Below the pieces are notes generated by a model. It was not told the origin of the DNA, did not search any database, and was given only the letters and a program-made list of their open reading frames with translations. Shown one piece after another: positions 25,672 through 34,532 of a stretch of DNA of 64,000 nt (position 1 is its first letter; the number at the start of each line of letters is the position of its first letter). This stretch comes from Longimycelium tulufanense (GTDB taxonomy: Bacteria > Actinomycetota > Actinomycetes > Mycobacteriales > Pseudonocardiaceae). The stretch is taken from assembly GCF_014645795.1 (NCBI RefSeq), contig NZ_BMMK01000016.1:1-64000 (forward strand), read 5' to 3'. The translations under genes and the position numbers were made by a program.

Positions 25672-26199
25672 GTGAGATACGACGAGCTCCGGCGACGCAG
25701 CGCGGCCCGGGTGCGCGATCTGGACGCCCGGATCGGTCTCCCCGTCCCGTTCGATCTCGACGTGCTGCTGGACCGGCTGGAGCGGGACCGCGGTCGGCCC
25801 ATCCGGCTGCAGCCCACCGCCCACGTCGCGGGCGGCACGTGCGGGATGTGGATCGCCGAGCGCGACCGTGACGTCATCGCCTACGCCACGCAGACCAGCT
25901 CGCTGCACCAGGACCACATCATCCTGCACGAGATCGGGCACATGATCTCCGAACACCAGGGGGAGTGCCTGCTCACCGTGGGCGACGCCCAGCGGCTGGC
26001 CCCGCACGTGCGCCCGGAGCTGATCAAGCACCTCTTCGGTCGGTCCGCCTACTCCAGCACCGAGGAGCAGGAGGCCGAGATGATCGCCTGCCTGATCATG
26101 CAGCACGCCGAGCAACGCCGCTCGCAGCTCACCGATCGCCCGCTTCCGCCCGACCTCGCCGCGCGGCTGGCGCGCGTCGAGGACATCTTCGGGCCGTAG
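25672..26199 (+). CDS. ImmA/IrrE-type zinc metallopeptidase
   Basis: A 175-residue protein (from the GTG at 25672) with the HEIGH zinc-binding motif at residues 86-90 and a downstream glutamate-rich EEQEAEMIACLI segment that supplies the third ligand, as in ImmA/IrrE (COG2856). An ATG at 25570 would add 34 Arg-rich residues directly after the XRE stop; homologues I recall begin near MRRELRRRCAARL, so I prefer the GTG, which has GGGAGGAG upstream though at long spacing. It probably regulates its XRE partner by proteolysis. Confidence 0.82.
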   Translation: MRYDELRRRSAARVRDLDARIGLPVPFDLDVLLDRLERDRGRPIRLQPTAHVAGGTCGMWIAERDRDVIAYATQTSSLHQDHIILHEIGHMISEHQGECLLTVGDAQRLAPHVRPELIKHLFGRSAYSSTEEQEAEMIACLIMQHAEQRRSQLTDRPLPPDLAARLARVEDIFGP

Positions 26200-26203
26200 C
26201 CTC

Positions 26204-27400
26204 ATGGTCGACCTGCTCTTCCTTGCGGTCGCCCTGGTCGCCTACGCCCTGGCCGTGCTGCTGATGACCTCCGGCCGGCGGGGCCGGCGCAAGCCCACCC
26301 ACCGGCCGATGACGGTGATCCTGGTGGCGTTGGGCAGCGCCTTCGTCTTCCTCGCCCCGGGCAGCCAGGAGGTGCTCAGCCGGATCCTGCCCAGCCTCGG
26401 CCGGCTGCTGTCCAACGTCTGCACGCTGGTCGCGGCCTTCAGCTTCCTCAACCTGATGCTGTACGTGGCGCATCCGGCGGACGAGGTCCGCGCCCGGGTC
26501 CGACCGCGGCTGGTGGCCCTGCTCGTCGCCCTCGCGGTGATGGTGACGGCTTTCCTGCTGAGCGACCCGCCGGAGGGCCTCGGCCTCTTCCGTTACCACG
26601 AGCAGCCGATGCTGGCCGTCTACCCCCTCGTCTACGCCGCCTACCTCGGTGCGGCCGTGGGTGACGTGTTCTGGCTGTGCATGCGCTCGATCCGCTACAG
26701 CCGTCGCTACCTGCGGATCGGCCTGGCCGTTATGGCGATCGGGTGCACGCTCGGCGTCGCCTACCTCGTGCACAAGGTGGTGCTGATCGTCGACGAGCTC
26801 GTCGCCGGGACGATCGCCGAACCGAGGTGCGCGGGGCCGTTCGCCACGGTCGACTGCACGTTCGCCGTGGGAATGCCCGCGCTGGCGGTGCTGGGCATCA
26901 TCCTCGGTGCGGCGGTGCCGGCGGTGGGGCCCCGGCTGGAGTCCGCCGTGCTCTGGCCGAGCCGGTGGCGTGCCTTCCGTCGGTTGCACCCGCTGTGGCG
27001 GGCGCTCCACGACGCCTTCCCGGAGATCGCGCTCACCTCACCGCAGGCCGTCGAGGGCCGGATTCCCCGTCGGGACATGGACTTCCGGTTGTATCGACGG
27101 GTCATCGAGATCAGGGACGGCCTGCTCCTGCTGCACCCTTACCGCGATCCTGCGGCCACCGCGGGGCATCGTGCTCGTGCGAGCGAGACCGGGCTCACCG
27201 ACACCGACCTCGATGCCGCCGTGGAGGCGGCCGGCATCGCGCTCGCCCTGCGGCGGCGAGCAGAGGGCATCGCCGTTGTCGAAGGTGTTGTTCCCGCCGA
27301 AGCCGGGCCGGAACACGACCTCGGTGGTGAGACAGCGTGGCTCACACGGGTTTCCCGGGCCTTTGCCCGCGAGGCGGCGTCCGTCGAGCCCGCACGTTGA
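26204..27400 (+). CDS. MAB_1171c-like integral membrane protein (DUF6545 type)
   Basis: A 398-residue protein with about seven transmembrane helices in residues 1-245 (first helix MVDLLFLAVALVAYALAVLL) and a cytoplasmic C-terminal domain beginning SRWRAFRRLHPLWRALHDAFPEI and including RLYRRVIEIRDGLLLL. This architecture matches the membrane partner that follows XRE/ImmA pairs in actinomycetes. It starts four bases after the peptidase stop. It may sense a signal for the regulatory pair; the function is unknown experimentally. Confidence 0.82.
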   Translation: MVDLLFLAVALVAYALAVLLMTSGRRGRRKPTHRPMTVILVALGSAFVFLAPGSQEVLSRILPSLGRLLSNVCTLVAAFSFLNLMLYVAHPADEVRARVRPRLVALLVALAVMVTAFLLSDPPEGLGLFRYHEQPMLAVYPLVYAAYLGAAVGDVFWLCMRSIRYSRRYLRIGLAVMAIGCTLGVAYLVHKVVLIVDELVAGTIAEPRCAGPFATVDCTFAVGMPALAVLGIILGAAVPAVGPRLESAVLWPSRWRAFRRLHPLWRALHDAFPEIALTSPQAVEGRIPRRDMDFRLYRRVIEIRDGLLLLHPYRDPAATAGHRARASETGLTDTDLDAAVEAAGIALALRRRAEGIAVVEGVVPAEAGPEHDLGGETAWLTRVSRAFAREAASVEPAR

Positions 27401-27406
27401 CGTTCT

Positions 27407-27922
27407 TTACCGGCCGTCCAGGCGAAAACGGCGGTGAACCGACCAATGATCGGTGAACACGACCAGCCACGCCTCGCCGAGGGTGGCGTGTAGCGGTAGG
27501 TGCGCTCGCACGTCCTCGCTGACGCGTGCGGCGGTGGGTTCGTCGGCACCCATCACGATGGTGAGATGCGGCCGTGGCCGTCCGTACGCGCCGCCGTAGG
27601 GCAGCAGTTGTGGCCAATGTTCCTGGACTTCGACGGACAGGGCATCGAGCGCCTCGACCGGCTCGGGTGGCAGGTACACGAAACCGCCGTGGCCGGCGCA
27701 GGTGGCGAAGCTGACGTCGAGTGGGGCCTGGCTGGTGAAGATGTCGTCGAGCGCGGTGAGGTCATCCGGCGTGAGTACGTCCACGTCCAGGAACGGGTAG
27801 AGCACCGAGACGTGGGCCGGGACCTCCCGGACCAGGCCGGGGTAGCGTTCCCGTACTCGATCCAGCACGGGATCTGCTGCTGGCACGGGGAGGACCACCC
27901 CGCTCTGGCCCGACTTCGGCAT
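27407..27922 (-). CDS. 2'-5' RNA ligase family (2H phosphoesterase) protein
   Basis: A 171-residue protein with the two His-containing motifs of the 2H superfamily: HVSVLYPF near residue 37 and HLTIVMG near residue 118. Members hydrolyse cyclic phosphodiesters in RNA or nucleotides. It is convergent with the preceding membrane protein (stops seven bases apart) and has no functional neighbour. Substrate unknown. Confidence 0.85.
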   Translation of the reverse strand: MPKSGQSGVVLPVPAADPVLDRVRERYPGLVREVPAHVSVLYPFLDVDVLTPDDLTALDDIFTSQAPLDVSFATCAGHGGFVYLPPEPVEALDALSVEVQEHWPQLLPYGGAYGRPRPHLTIVMGADEPTAARVSEDVRAHLPLHATLGEAWLVVFTDHWSVHRRFRLDGR

Positions 27923-28404
27923 ACGCCCTTCCTACCGCAGGCACGCCAACTGCCTGGCCCGGCACACGTGCGGTGCTCGGCCCGGAAAGCCGGGTGGCGT
28001 CGTCGGGGTTCTGCAGCCAGTGCGAAGGTAGTCCCCTCCCGCCTCGGGGGGCGAGCCCCAGCCGAGCCTACCGCGAACGCGACGCTGGCAATAATGTCGA
28101 TCCACAGCTCTCGACGGTTGTCCACAGGAAATGAAAAGGGGTTGACAGCTCGACCGCCCACGGGCAAACACGCTCGTCCACACTGGATGTAACGGGGGGC
28201 GGCTCGCTCCCGATGGGTTCATGCCGGGCCTGCTCCAGCAGACCACGTTCGTCTCACCCGAACATGGTCGGTCATTCATGCGACTTCCCTGGGCCCTCCG
28301 GGTTATTTCGGCTTCCTCCTCCGCGATTGTCCGGGGACTGGCGGGCACACTCGCGCACAGCCACCCGAACATCGCCGTCCCCGGCGTTGCGAAGGGAGGA
28401 GCGC
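27923..28404. other. 480-base upstream region of the muramidase gene
   Basis: No gene is supportable. The segment 28095-28185 is AT-richer, contains three TCCACA words resembling actinomycete DnaA boxes (best TTGTCCACA at 28118-28126) and a TTGACA hexamer at 28142-28147. It probably contains the promoter of the GH25 gene. Confidence 0.45.
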
Positions 28405-29340
28405 GTGAGCACCGGCATCGACGTGTCGTCGCACCAGGGCAACCCGGACTGGGGTACGGTTCGCGGCGCGGGCATCGAGTTCGCTTACATCAAGGCCAGC
28501 GAGGGCGTCGGCTGGACCTCCCCGACGCTGGACTCGCAGTTCCAGGGCGCACGCGGCGCCGGGCTGGCGCCGGGCCTGTACCACTTCGCCCGCCCCGACA
28601 CCGGCAACGCACCCACCGCCGAAGCGGACTCCTTCGCCCGCCACCTCCACCGGCTGGGTGCGCACGGACCGGGCTTCCTGCCGCCCTGCCTGGACATCGA
28701 GCTCACCGGCGGGGACCTGCGTGCGTGGTGCGCGGCTTTCGTCGCGCGCCTGCGCGACCGGCTGGGCCGGCACCGGGTGATGGTCTACGCCTCCACCAAC
28801 TTCCTGCTCGGCCACCTCGGTGAGCCGTGGGCCGACGCCAACAACATCTGGTGGTGGGTGGCGCACTACGGGCGCGCGCCCGGCCAGCCCGGCCACGTGA
28901 CCCCTCGTGTGGTGATGCACCAGTACACCAGCTCCGGGAGGGTGAACGGCATCGCCGGGAGCGTGGACATGAACCGGGCGATGCGTCCCCTGAGCGAGCT
29001 GACGGAGGGCGAGGACGACATGTTCACCGAAGACGACCGCCGACGCCTGGTCGAGATCTACGAGTGGTGGCAGCACGGCATCGAGGGGGTCCGGCACGCC
29101 GGTGCGCAGGCGTTGGCCCTGTATCGCGTGGAACAGCGGTTGATCGAGGTGCACAGGCTGGTGGAGGAGCTCAAGCCCACCGTCGCGACGGTCGTGCGCG
29201 AGGCGCTCGGTGATGCCGACCCCGAGCGGGTCGAGCAGCTCGTCAACCGGTTGACCGAGAAACTGGACGAGACCGCCCAGCGGGCCCGGCCGGACACCGC
29301 GGGCAACGGCGAGGCATCGCGCGAGCAGGCCGCGTCCTGA
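28405..29340 (+). CDS. GH25-family muramidase (lysozyme)
   Basis: A 311-residue protein. Residues 1-205 form a glycoside hydrolase 25 domain that cleaves the N-acetylmuramic acid-beta-1,4 bond of peptidoglycan: TGIDVSSHQGNPDW at the start (Asp6), GIEFAYIKASEG, and the catalytic PCLDIEL with Asp97 and Glu99. Residues 215-311 are helical and charged, possibly a coiled coil. GTG 28405 follows AAGGGAGGA closely, which sets the start. No signal peptide is visible from this start, so export may be by another route or lysis; phage origin is possible but no phage genes are adjacent. Confidence 0.85.
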   Translation: MSTGIDVSSHQGNPDWGTVRGAGIEFAYIKASEGVGWTSPTLDSQFQGARGAGLAPGLYHFARPDTGNAPTAEADSFARHLHRLGAHGPGFLPPCLDIELTGGDLRAWCAAFVARLRDRLGRHRVMVYASTNFLLGHLGEPWADANNIWWWVAHYGRAPGQPGHVTPRVVMHQYTSSGRVNGIAGSVDMNRAMRPLSELTEGEDDMFTEDDRRRLVEIYEWWQHGIEGVRHAGAQALALYRVEQRLIEVHRLVEELKPTVATVVREALGDADPERVEQLVNRLTEKLDETAQRARPDTAGNGEASREQAAS

Positions 29341-29830
29341 CGGGCCAGCCCCTCCGAACCCGGCGTTCAGGCCGTGCGCGCAGACCGTCTTGGCTACTGG
29401 TTCCCGCGGGGCGAACTGGCCGAGGACGCGCCCCGCGACCTGCACACCGAGGCGCTGAGCACGGTCGACCGGGCCGCCACCGAGCGCGTACTGCGGCGAC
29501 CAGCGCGATTCTCGGTTTGCCGGCCGGAGTGAACACCTCGGCCTGTCCTCCGGGTGCGCTCCATCGAGCCAGGAGCGCGCCCGCCGTGACCTCCAGCGCT
29601 CCCGCAACGCCGGCTCAGCCACCACGTCCCCGACACCCCGGCCCACCCGGTCGCCGCTGGGTGGAGCACCCCGTCCTCACCCGGTCGCAGTCCTGTTCTG
29701 CAACAAAGGACTAACGAACCGGTCAACCGTCGAACCTTCTGCGTGCCGAATCCATTGATTGGGCGGAAGCTTCCCGGAGTCCGCCCCCCCCGGACACCGT
29801 TGAAACCCGACATCTCAGGAGAAAACCCCG
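29341..29830. other. 490-base intergenic region
   Basis: I see no gene. Open frames in it are Arg/Pro-rich and lack start signals. Its right end must carry the promoter for the LAxTG protein. Confidence 0.5.
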
Positions 29831-30577
29831 ATGCAGCACCATTCCGTGCTGTCCGCCCTCGGCCGTGCGCTGGCCGTGGCCGGCCTCGTGTGCACCGGCC
29901 TGACGCCCGGCCTCGCCCTCGCCGACCCGATCGCGTCCCCGAAGTCCGGCGACCCCCGCGCCGTGGCCTCCCCGGGCAACGCGACCAGCTGCTCCGACGT
30001 CAACCTCGTCGGCAAGAAGATCGACGTGACCTATACGGTCGACGAGACCAACACCTACCTCGACATCACCGAGGTCCCGGATGGCCACACGATCACCGGT
30101 GTCGTGGTGAAGGGCGGAAACGCCTACAACAGCTACCTGCCCTCCGCTTTGGGTGACCTGCCGTGGAAGCGGCTGCACTCGCCGATGAACCCCAGCGGCA
30201 AGCCCGCTCAAATCAGCCACTGGTTCGCCTGTGCCCAGCCGGCCCGTCCCGCGCCGACGAGCGTGCCGGTCACGCCCGCGCAGCGGCCCGGTTCCCCCGC
30301 GGAGCCCGCCGACACGACCCCGGCCGCTCCGGCGGAGGCCGTCACCCCGAACAGCACCCCGCCCACCGCCTCCAGCCGGCCCGGTTCGACGAGCAACCCA
30401 TCACCCACCCCGATGGCCGCCCCGGCGCCGGGTGACGACGCGCCGCCCGGCGGCGGGCTCGCCTCCACCGGCGCGGACCCCGGCTGGCTGATCACTCTCG
30501 CCGCGGTGCTGCTCACCGGTGGCGTTGCCGCGCTCGCCTTCCCACGGGTGCGGGCGGTTCTGCGTCGCCGGAACTGA
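29831..30577 (+). CDS. LAxTG-anchored cell-wall protein (class E sortase substrate)
   Basis: A 248-residue surface protein with a Sec signal peptide ending near ALADP (residue 34), an ordered domain with two cysteines (about 40-140, beginning ATSCSDVNLVGKKIDVTYTV), a Pro/Thr/Ser/Ala-rich spacer (about 145-205), and a sorting signal LASTG (210-214), hydrophobic helix and RAVLRRRN tail. LAxTG is the motif used by actinobacterial class E sortases. No sortase gene is in the window. AGGAG precedes the ATG. Ligand unknown. Confidence 0.85.
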   Translation: MQHHSVLSALGRALAVAGLVCTGLTPGLALADPIASPKSGDPRAVASPGNATSCSDVNLVGKKIDVTYTVDETNTYLDITEVPDGHTITGVVVKGGNAYNSYLPSALGDLPWKRLHSPMNPSGKPAQISHWFACAQPARPAPTSVPVTPAQRPGSPAEPADTTPAAPAEAVTPNSTPPTASSRPGSTSNPSPTPMAAPAPGDDAPPGGGLASTGADPGWLITLAAVLLTGGVAALAFPRVRAVLRRRN

Positions 30578-30609
30578 TCCGACACGGGCCGGTCGGTTGG
30601 CCGGACGCC

Positions 30610-30645
30610 GTCCGGACAGCGACGGCACTGTCCGGACAGCGACCG
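30610..30645. repeat. 20-bp-period tandem repeat
   Basis: GTCCGGACAGCGAC occurs at 30610 and again at 30630, and its core GTCCGGAC is itself palindromic. The repeat lies between the LAxTG gene and a terminator. Purpose unknown. Confidence 0.6.
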
Positions 30646-30673
30646 GTGACTGACCCCGAGCACCGCAAACGAC

Positions 30674-30710
30674 GTGCCCCGAGGCCGGACCGAGACCGGC
30701 CTCGGGGCAC
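30674..30710 (+). terminator. terminator after the LAxTG gene
   Basis: GTGCCCCGAGGCCGG (30674-30688) pairs perfectly with 30696-30710 around a 7-base loop. The strong stem implies that coding of the next gene begins downstream of it. Confidence 0.8.
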
Positions 30711-30804
30711 TCGTGTCTCGCGCAACGGTGCTGCGAATCCGTGCTGTGACCGGCACACTACGAAGGGTGGCCACCCGGGGTGGCCGGACGCGGGGTCGGG
30801 GGGT

Positions 30805-31479
30805 GTGCCGGTGGCGTGGTCCGGGCGACTGGGTTGGGCGGAGTGGGTCGAGCTGGTCCAACGGGTCCTCGGCGCGCCCCGCTGGCAACGCGTGTTCTGC
30901 GCCCTGCTCTCGGTGGTGTGGCTGTGCTGGCTGGTCGACCAGTTCCGGGGCGGCCGCTCCCCGCTCGGTCTCGTCCGTGCCGGCCTGGTGTGGGCGGACG
31001 CGCCCACCGCCTGGCTGGATGCGGTGCGCGGCTGGCTCGCCGCCCCGCACCGGGGGACGGTGGTCGGGATCGCCGCCTGGACCGGTGGTGCGCTCTGGGC
31101 GATCGCTCATCGGCGGGCGGTGCTGCCCGCGGCGCTCGGCTGGCTGGTGGTGCTGACCGTGGCCGATGCGCTGGGCTATCCGGGCGCATCCAGCCGTGCC
31201 GTTCTCGCCTTCGTGGTGGTCGTCGGGCTACTTCTGTTGCTGTCGGTCCCGTGGCGGCGCCGGCCTGTCGTGCGCCGGGCCCGGTTGCTGCCGCGCGACG
31301 TGTTCCTCGCCGCGGGGCGGGCCGCCGCGATCGTGGTCCTCATACCCCTTTCCGCACCACTGCTCGCGCTCACCACGCTGTCCGGGCCCTACCTCACCCG
31401 CCCACCGCAACCCGACCCCACGGGTATCCCGTTGCCGCGCCGGCAGGACAGCACGCAACGCCCGACACAGCGCGAGTGA
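30805..31479 (+). CDS. integral membrane protein
   Basis: A 224-residue protein with five or so hydrophobic segments, including VFCALLSVVWLCWLV, TVVGIAAWTGGALWAIA, AVLPAALGWLVVLTVADALG, AVLAFVVVVGLLLLLSV and AAIVVLIPLSAPLLALTTL, and a proline-rich hydrophilic tail. The frame is open from 30646, but that part overlaps a terminator, so a GTG at 30805 is taken as start. I do not recognise a family. Confidence 0.6.
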   Translation: MPVAWSGRLGWAEWVELVQRVLGAPRWQRVFCALLSVVWLCWLVDQFRGGRSPLGLVRAGLVWADAPTAWLDAVRGWLAAPHRGTVVGIAAWTGGALWAIAHRRAVLPAALGWLVVLTVADALGYPGASSRAVLAFVVVVGLLLLLSVPWRRRPVVRRARLLPRDVFLAAGRAAAIVVLIPLSAPLLALTTLSGPYLTRPPQPDPTGIPLPRRQDSTQRPTQRE

Positions 31480-31524
31480 TCAAGTCCACTTCGGACACCC
31501 GGTCCCGGGCCCGGAAACGCGCAC

Positions 31525-31562
31525 GGGGCGCTTCCCCCCCGGCGCAGGAGGGGAAGCGCCCC
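31525..31562. terminator. bidirectional terminator between membrane protein and ald
   Basis: GGGGCGCTTCCCC (31525-31537) pairs with 31550-31562 over a 12-base loop. It lies between two convergent genes, 45 bases past one stop and 12 bases past the other. Confidence 0.8.
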
Positions 31563-31574
31563 CAATGGACTGAG

Positions 31575-32693
31575 TCAGCCGGCGAGCACCTCGCTGACGG
31601 TCGTCAGCGGGAGGCGGTGCGCCTCCGCCACCGCCTGGTTGGTGACGCGGCCGGCGTGGGTGTTCAGGCCCAGCGCCAGCGCCTGGTCCGCGTGCAACGC
31701 CTCCCGCCAGCCGCAGTTGGCCAGCGCGACGGCGTAGGGCAGCGTGACGTTGGTGAGCGCGAAGGTCGAGGTGCGCGGCACCGCGCCCGGCATGTTGGCC
31801 ACGCAGTAGAAGACGCTGTCGTGCACCGGGAAAGTCGGCTCGGCGTGCGTCGTCGGCCGCGAGTCCTCGAAGCAGCCGCCCTGGTCGATCGCAATGTCCA
31901 CCAGCACACTGCCCGGCTTCATCCGCTTCACCAGGTCGTTGCTCACCAGCTTGGGCGCCTTGGCACCCGGCACCAGCACGGCGCCGACGACCAGGTCGGC
32001 CTCCAGCACGGCCTGCTCCACCTCGAAGACGTTGGACGTCACGGTGCGCAGGCGGCCGTGGTAGAGGGCGTCGGCGGAGCGCAGCTTGTCCACCGACAGG
32101 TCGAGCACCGTCACGTCGGCGCCCATGCCGACCGCGATCGCGGCGGCGTTCATGCCCGACACGCCCGCACCGAGGATCGTGACCTTGGCCGGGTGCACGC
32201 CGGGCACACCGCCCAGCAGCATCCCGCGGCCGCCGCGGGACTTCATCAGCGTCTCGGCGCCGACCTGGGTGGCGAGCCGGCCGGCAACCTCGCTCATCGG
32301 GGCCAGCAGCGGAAGCGCGCGGTTGGGCAGCTGCACGGTCTCGTAGGCGATGCCGGTGACCTCGCGCTCCAGCAACGCGTCGGTGCACTCGCGCGAGGCC
32401 GCCAGGTGCAGGTAGGTGAACAGGGTCTGGCCGGGCCGCATCCGGTGGTACTCCTCGGCGACCGGCTCCTTGACCTTCAGCACCAGGTCCGTGGTGCCCC
32501 ACACCTCGTCGGCGGTGGGCAGGATCCGCGCACCCGCGGCGGTGTACTCGGCGTCGCTGATCGAGGAGCCCTGGCCGGCGCCCTGCTCGACGAACACCTC
32601 GTGGCCGTGCCGGACGAGCTCCAGCACGCCGGCCGGGGTGATGGCCACCCGGTACTCGTGGTTCTTGACCTCGCGGGGGACGCCGACCTTCAT
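31575..32693 (-). CDS. ald: alanine dehydrogenase
   Basis: A 372-residue NAD-dependent L-alanine dehydrogenase (reversible alanine to pyruvate plus ammonia). It retains the residues known from the Mycobacterium tuberculosis enzyme at the same numbers: Arg15, Lys75, catalytic His96 and Asp270, and the Rossmann motif GAGVSG (175-180). Length matches the family exactly. The ATG at 32693 follows GGAG. A PucR-family regulator gene sits directly upstream on the same strand and probably controls it. Confidence 0.95.
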   Translation of the reverse strand: MKVGVPREVKNHEYRVAITPAGVLELVRHGHEVFVEQGAGQGSSISDAEYTAAGARILPTADEVWGTTDLVLKVKEPVAEEYHRMRPGQTLFTYLHLAASRECTDALLEREVTGIAYETVQLPNRALPLLAPMSEVAGRLATQVGAETLMKSRGGRGMLLGGVPGVHPAKVTILGAGVSGMNAAAIAVGMGADVTVLDLSVDKLRSADALYHGRLRTVTSNVFEVEQAVLEADLVVGAVLVPGAKAPKLVSNDLVKRMKPGSVLVDIAIDQGGCFEDSRPTTHAEPTFPVHDSVFYCVANMPGAVPRTSTFALTNVTLPYAVALANCGWREALHADQALALGLNTHAGRVTNQAVAEAHRLPLTTVSEVLAG

Positions 32694-32777
32694 CGGGGGA
32701 CTCCTTGTGGGAAAAAGACTCAACTCTTGGTTGCCCCGATGGTCGGTTCACCCGAGCGGGGTGTCATCGGCGCGGCC

Positions 32778-32805
32778 GCACCAACCTGCCCGGGGCCGTT
32801 GGTGC
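32778..32805. promoter_or_regulatory. inverted repeat upstream of ald
   Basis: GCACCAAC (32778-32785) and GTTGGTGC (32798-32805) are perfect inverted repeats with a 12-base spacer, in the 129-base gap between the PucR-type regulator and ald. This is a candidate operator for that regulator, or a weak terminator of its gene. Confidence 0.5.
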
Positions 32806-32822
32806 AACCTGCACAGGTCGCT

Positions 32823-34532
32823 TCACGCCCGGTCGGACCGGGCACCGAACGCAGCCAGCTCGAGCTGGACCGCGAGCCGCACGTCCGGGTCGTCCAGGCG
32901 CATGGGGGCGATCTCGCCGATCCGGCGCATCCGGTACCGCAGGGTGTTGCGGTGGACGTGCAGCCGGCGCGCGACCGCGCTCTGGTCGCCGGCGTGCGCC
33001 AGCCAGGCGGCCAGCGTCTCCACGTACTGCGTGCCGTGGACAGCGTCGTGCTCCCGGAGCGCACGCACCGGACCCGCGTCCAGCAGCGCGGCCAACACCT
33101 CGGAGGTGGCCACCCGGCGCACCACCAGCCGCGCCCACACCTCCTCGTAGCGCGCCCAGCGGCCCAGGCCGGGGGAGGAGCGCAGCAGGGCCTCGACCTC
33201 GTCGGCCTGCGCCCGGGACCGCACCAGGCCGGCGAACTCCGCGGCCGGGCCACCGATCCCGGCGACCACCTGCACGCCGGGGGCGAGCTCGGCCAGTGCC
33301 CGCGACAACCACTCCCACCTCGGCACCACGTCCGAGGGCCGCTCGCACTCCACGATCGCGTACACGGTGCCGCCGACCTCGGCCAGCGGGGTGCGCGCCG
33401 GCAGGCCACTGGCCGAGCGCAGCCGCTCCCACAGCGCCAGGCGCAACGCCTCGTCCTGCTCGGCCAGGGCGGCGCCCGACCCGCGCAGCCCGAAGGCCAC
33501 CACCCGGTGCGAGCCCGCGCGCAGGCCGAGCCTGGCCGCCGCCGACGCCACATCGCCCGAGCCGTGCAACACGGTGACGGCCCGGTCCCGCATCAACCGG
33601 CGTTCCACGTCGGTGCCGGCCCGCAGCCGGAGCAGATGCAACGCCACCACCGCGGCGGTGTCGGCGAACGCCGCGGCCCGCTCGGCCGAGACCGGTCCGG
33701 GGACCACCGCCCAGATCGAGCCCAGCAGCTCCGAGCCCACCCGGACCGGCATGATCAGCCGCGGCAGGGTGCCGTCCTCCAGCCCGGGCACGAACACCGG
33801 CTCGGCGCCCTTGCCCACCTCGCGCAGCACGCCCCGCCGCCGGAACTGCGCCAGGGTGGCGTCCGGGACGCGGCGGCCCACGATCGTGGCCACCCGGGCC
33901 GGGTCGGCACGGTCCTGCCGGGACGAGTAGGCCAGCACCCGGGAACCGGCGTCCTCGATCGTCACCGGCGCGTCCACCACCGCGGCGATCGCGTCGGCCA
34001 GCGTGAACAGGTCGGAGAACTCACCGCCCCCGGCCAGGTCCGGGGCGCTGGTCGCCTCCAGGTCCAGCAGCGAGCGCAGCAGCCACAGCACCTGGGTCCA
34101 GGCGGCGTGCCGGGCGACGGAGAGCAGACCGACCCCCGATCGCCGGGCGGCGCGCCGCACCGCCTCCTCGGCGGCCAGGGGCTCCTTCAGCACCACCGCG
34201 CCCGCCTCGGGGCACTGCTCGACCAGCCTGGTCGCCGCCGGGACCCCGGTCACGGCGACCCCGAGCACGAGGTCGCCGGGGTGGGTCTCCGGCCGGGCGT
34301 CCGGCTCGGCGATCACCACGTCACCGACGGGCGCGTCCAGGCCGGCCGGCGGGACCACCACCGTCGCCAGGGGCGGCCCGACCGACTCCACCACCCGCCG
34401 CAGCGCTACCACGCCGTCCAGTGTGCGGCACCGAGCCGCACCAGCCGGTACCGCGGCCGGTCCTGGCCGCTCCCCGCCCGGACAGCCCTCCGCTGGCGGC
34501 CGACCGGCAGGAATCCCCGGGGGCCGGCTCAT
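32823..34532 (-). CDS. PucR-family transcriptional regulator
   Basis: A 569-residue regulator of the PucR/CdaR type. Residues about 40-140 form an N-terminal PucR-like domain (GVVALRRVVE onward), a GAF-like middle follows, and the C-terminal helix-turn-helix is plain: LAAWLAHAGDQSAVARRLHVHRNTLRYRMRRIGEI. ATG 34532 overlaps the methyltransferase stop by four bases, but the first 40 residues are low complexity and a GTG at 34412 is an alternative start. Its position upstream of ald suggests that it activates alanine catabolism. Confidence 0.85.
   Translation of the reverse strand: MSRPPGIPAGRPPAEGCPGGERPGPAAVPAGAARCRTLDGVVALRRVVESVGPPLATVVVPPAGLDAPVGDVVIAEPDARPETHPGDLVLGVAVTGVPAATRLVEQCPEAGAVVLKEPLAAEEAVRRAARRSGVGLLSVARHAAWTQVLWLLRSLLDLEATSAPDLAGGGEFSDLFTLADAIAAVVDAPVTIEDAGSRVLAYSSRQDRADPARVATIVGRRVPDATLAQFRRRGVLREVGKGAEPVFVPGLEDGTLPRLIMPVRVGSELLGSIWAVVPGPVSAERAAAFADTAAVVALHLLRLRAGTDVERRLMRDRAVTVLHGSGDVASAAARLGLRAGSHRVVAFGLRGSGAALAEQDEALRLALWERLRSASGLPARTPLAEVGGTVYAIVECERPSDVVPRWEWLSRALAELAPGVQVVAGIGGPAAEFAGLVRSRAQADEVEALLRSSPGLGRWARYEEVWARLVVRRVATSEVLAALLDAGPVRALREHDAVHGTQYVETLAAWLAHAGDQSAVARRLHVHRNTLRYRMRRIGEIAPMRLDDPDVRLAVQLELAAFGARSDRA

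Noticed and set aside
28098-28182. Replication origin
   Set aside because: Only three loose DnaA-box-like words and no dnaA/dnaN/gyr genes nearby. Kept only as a low-interest observation.
30646-30804. Longer N-terminus for the membrane protein at 30805
   Set aside because: It would include a strong terminator hairpin (30674-30710) and encodes Arg-rich sequence without homology.
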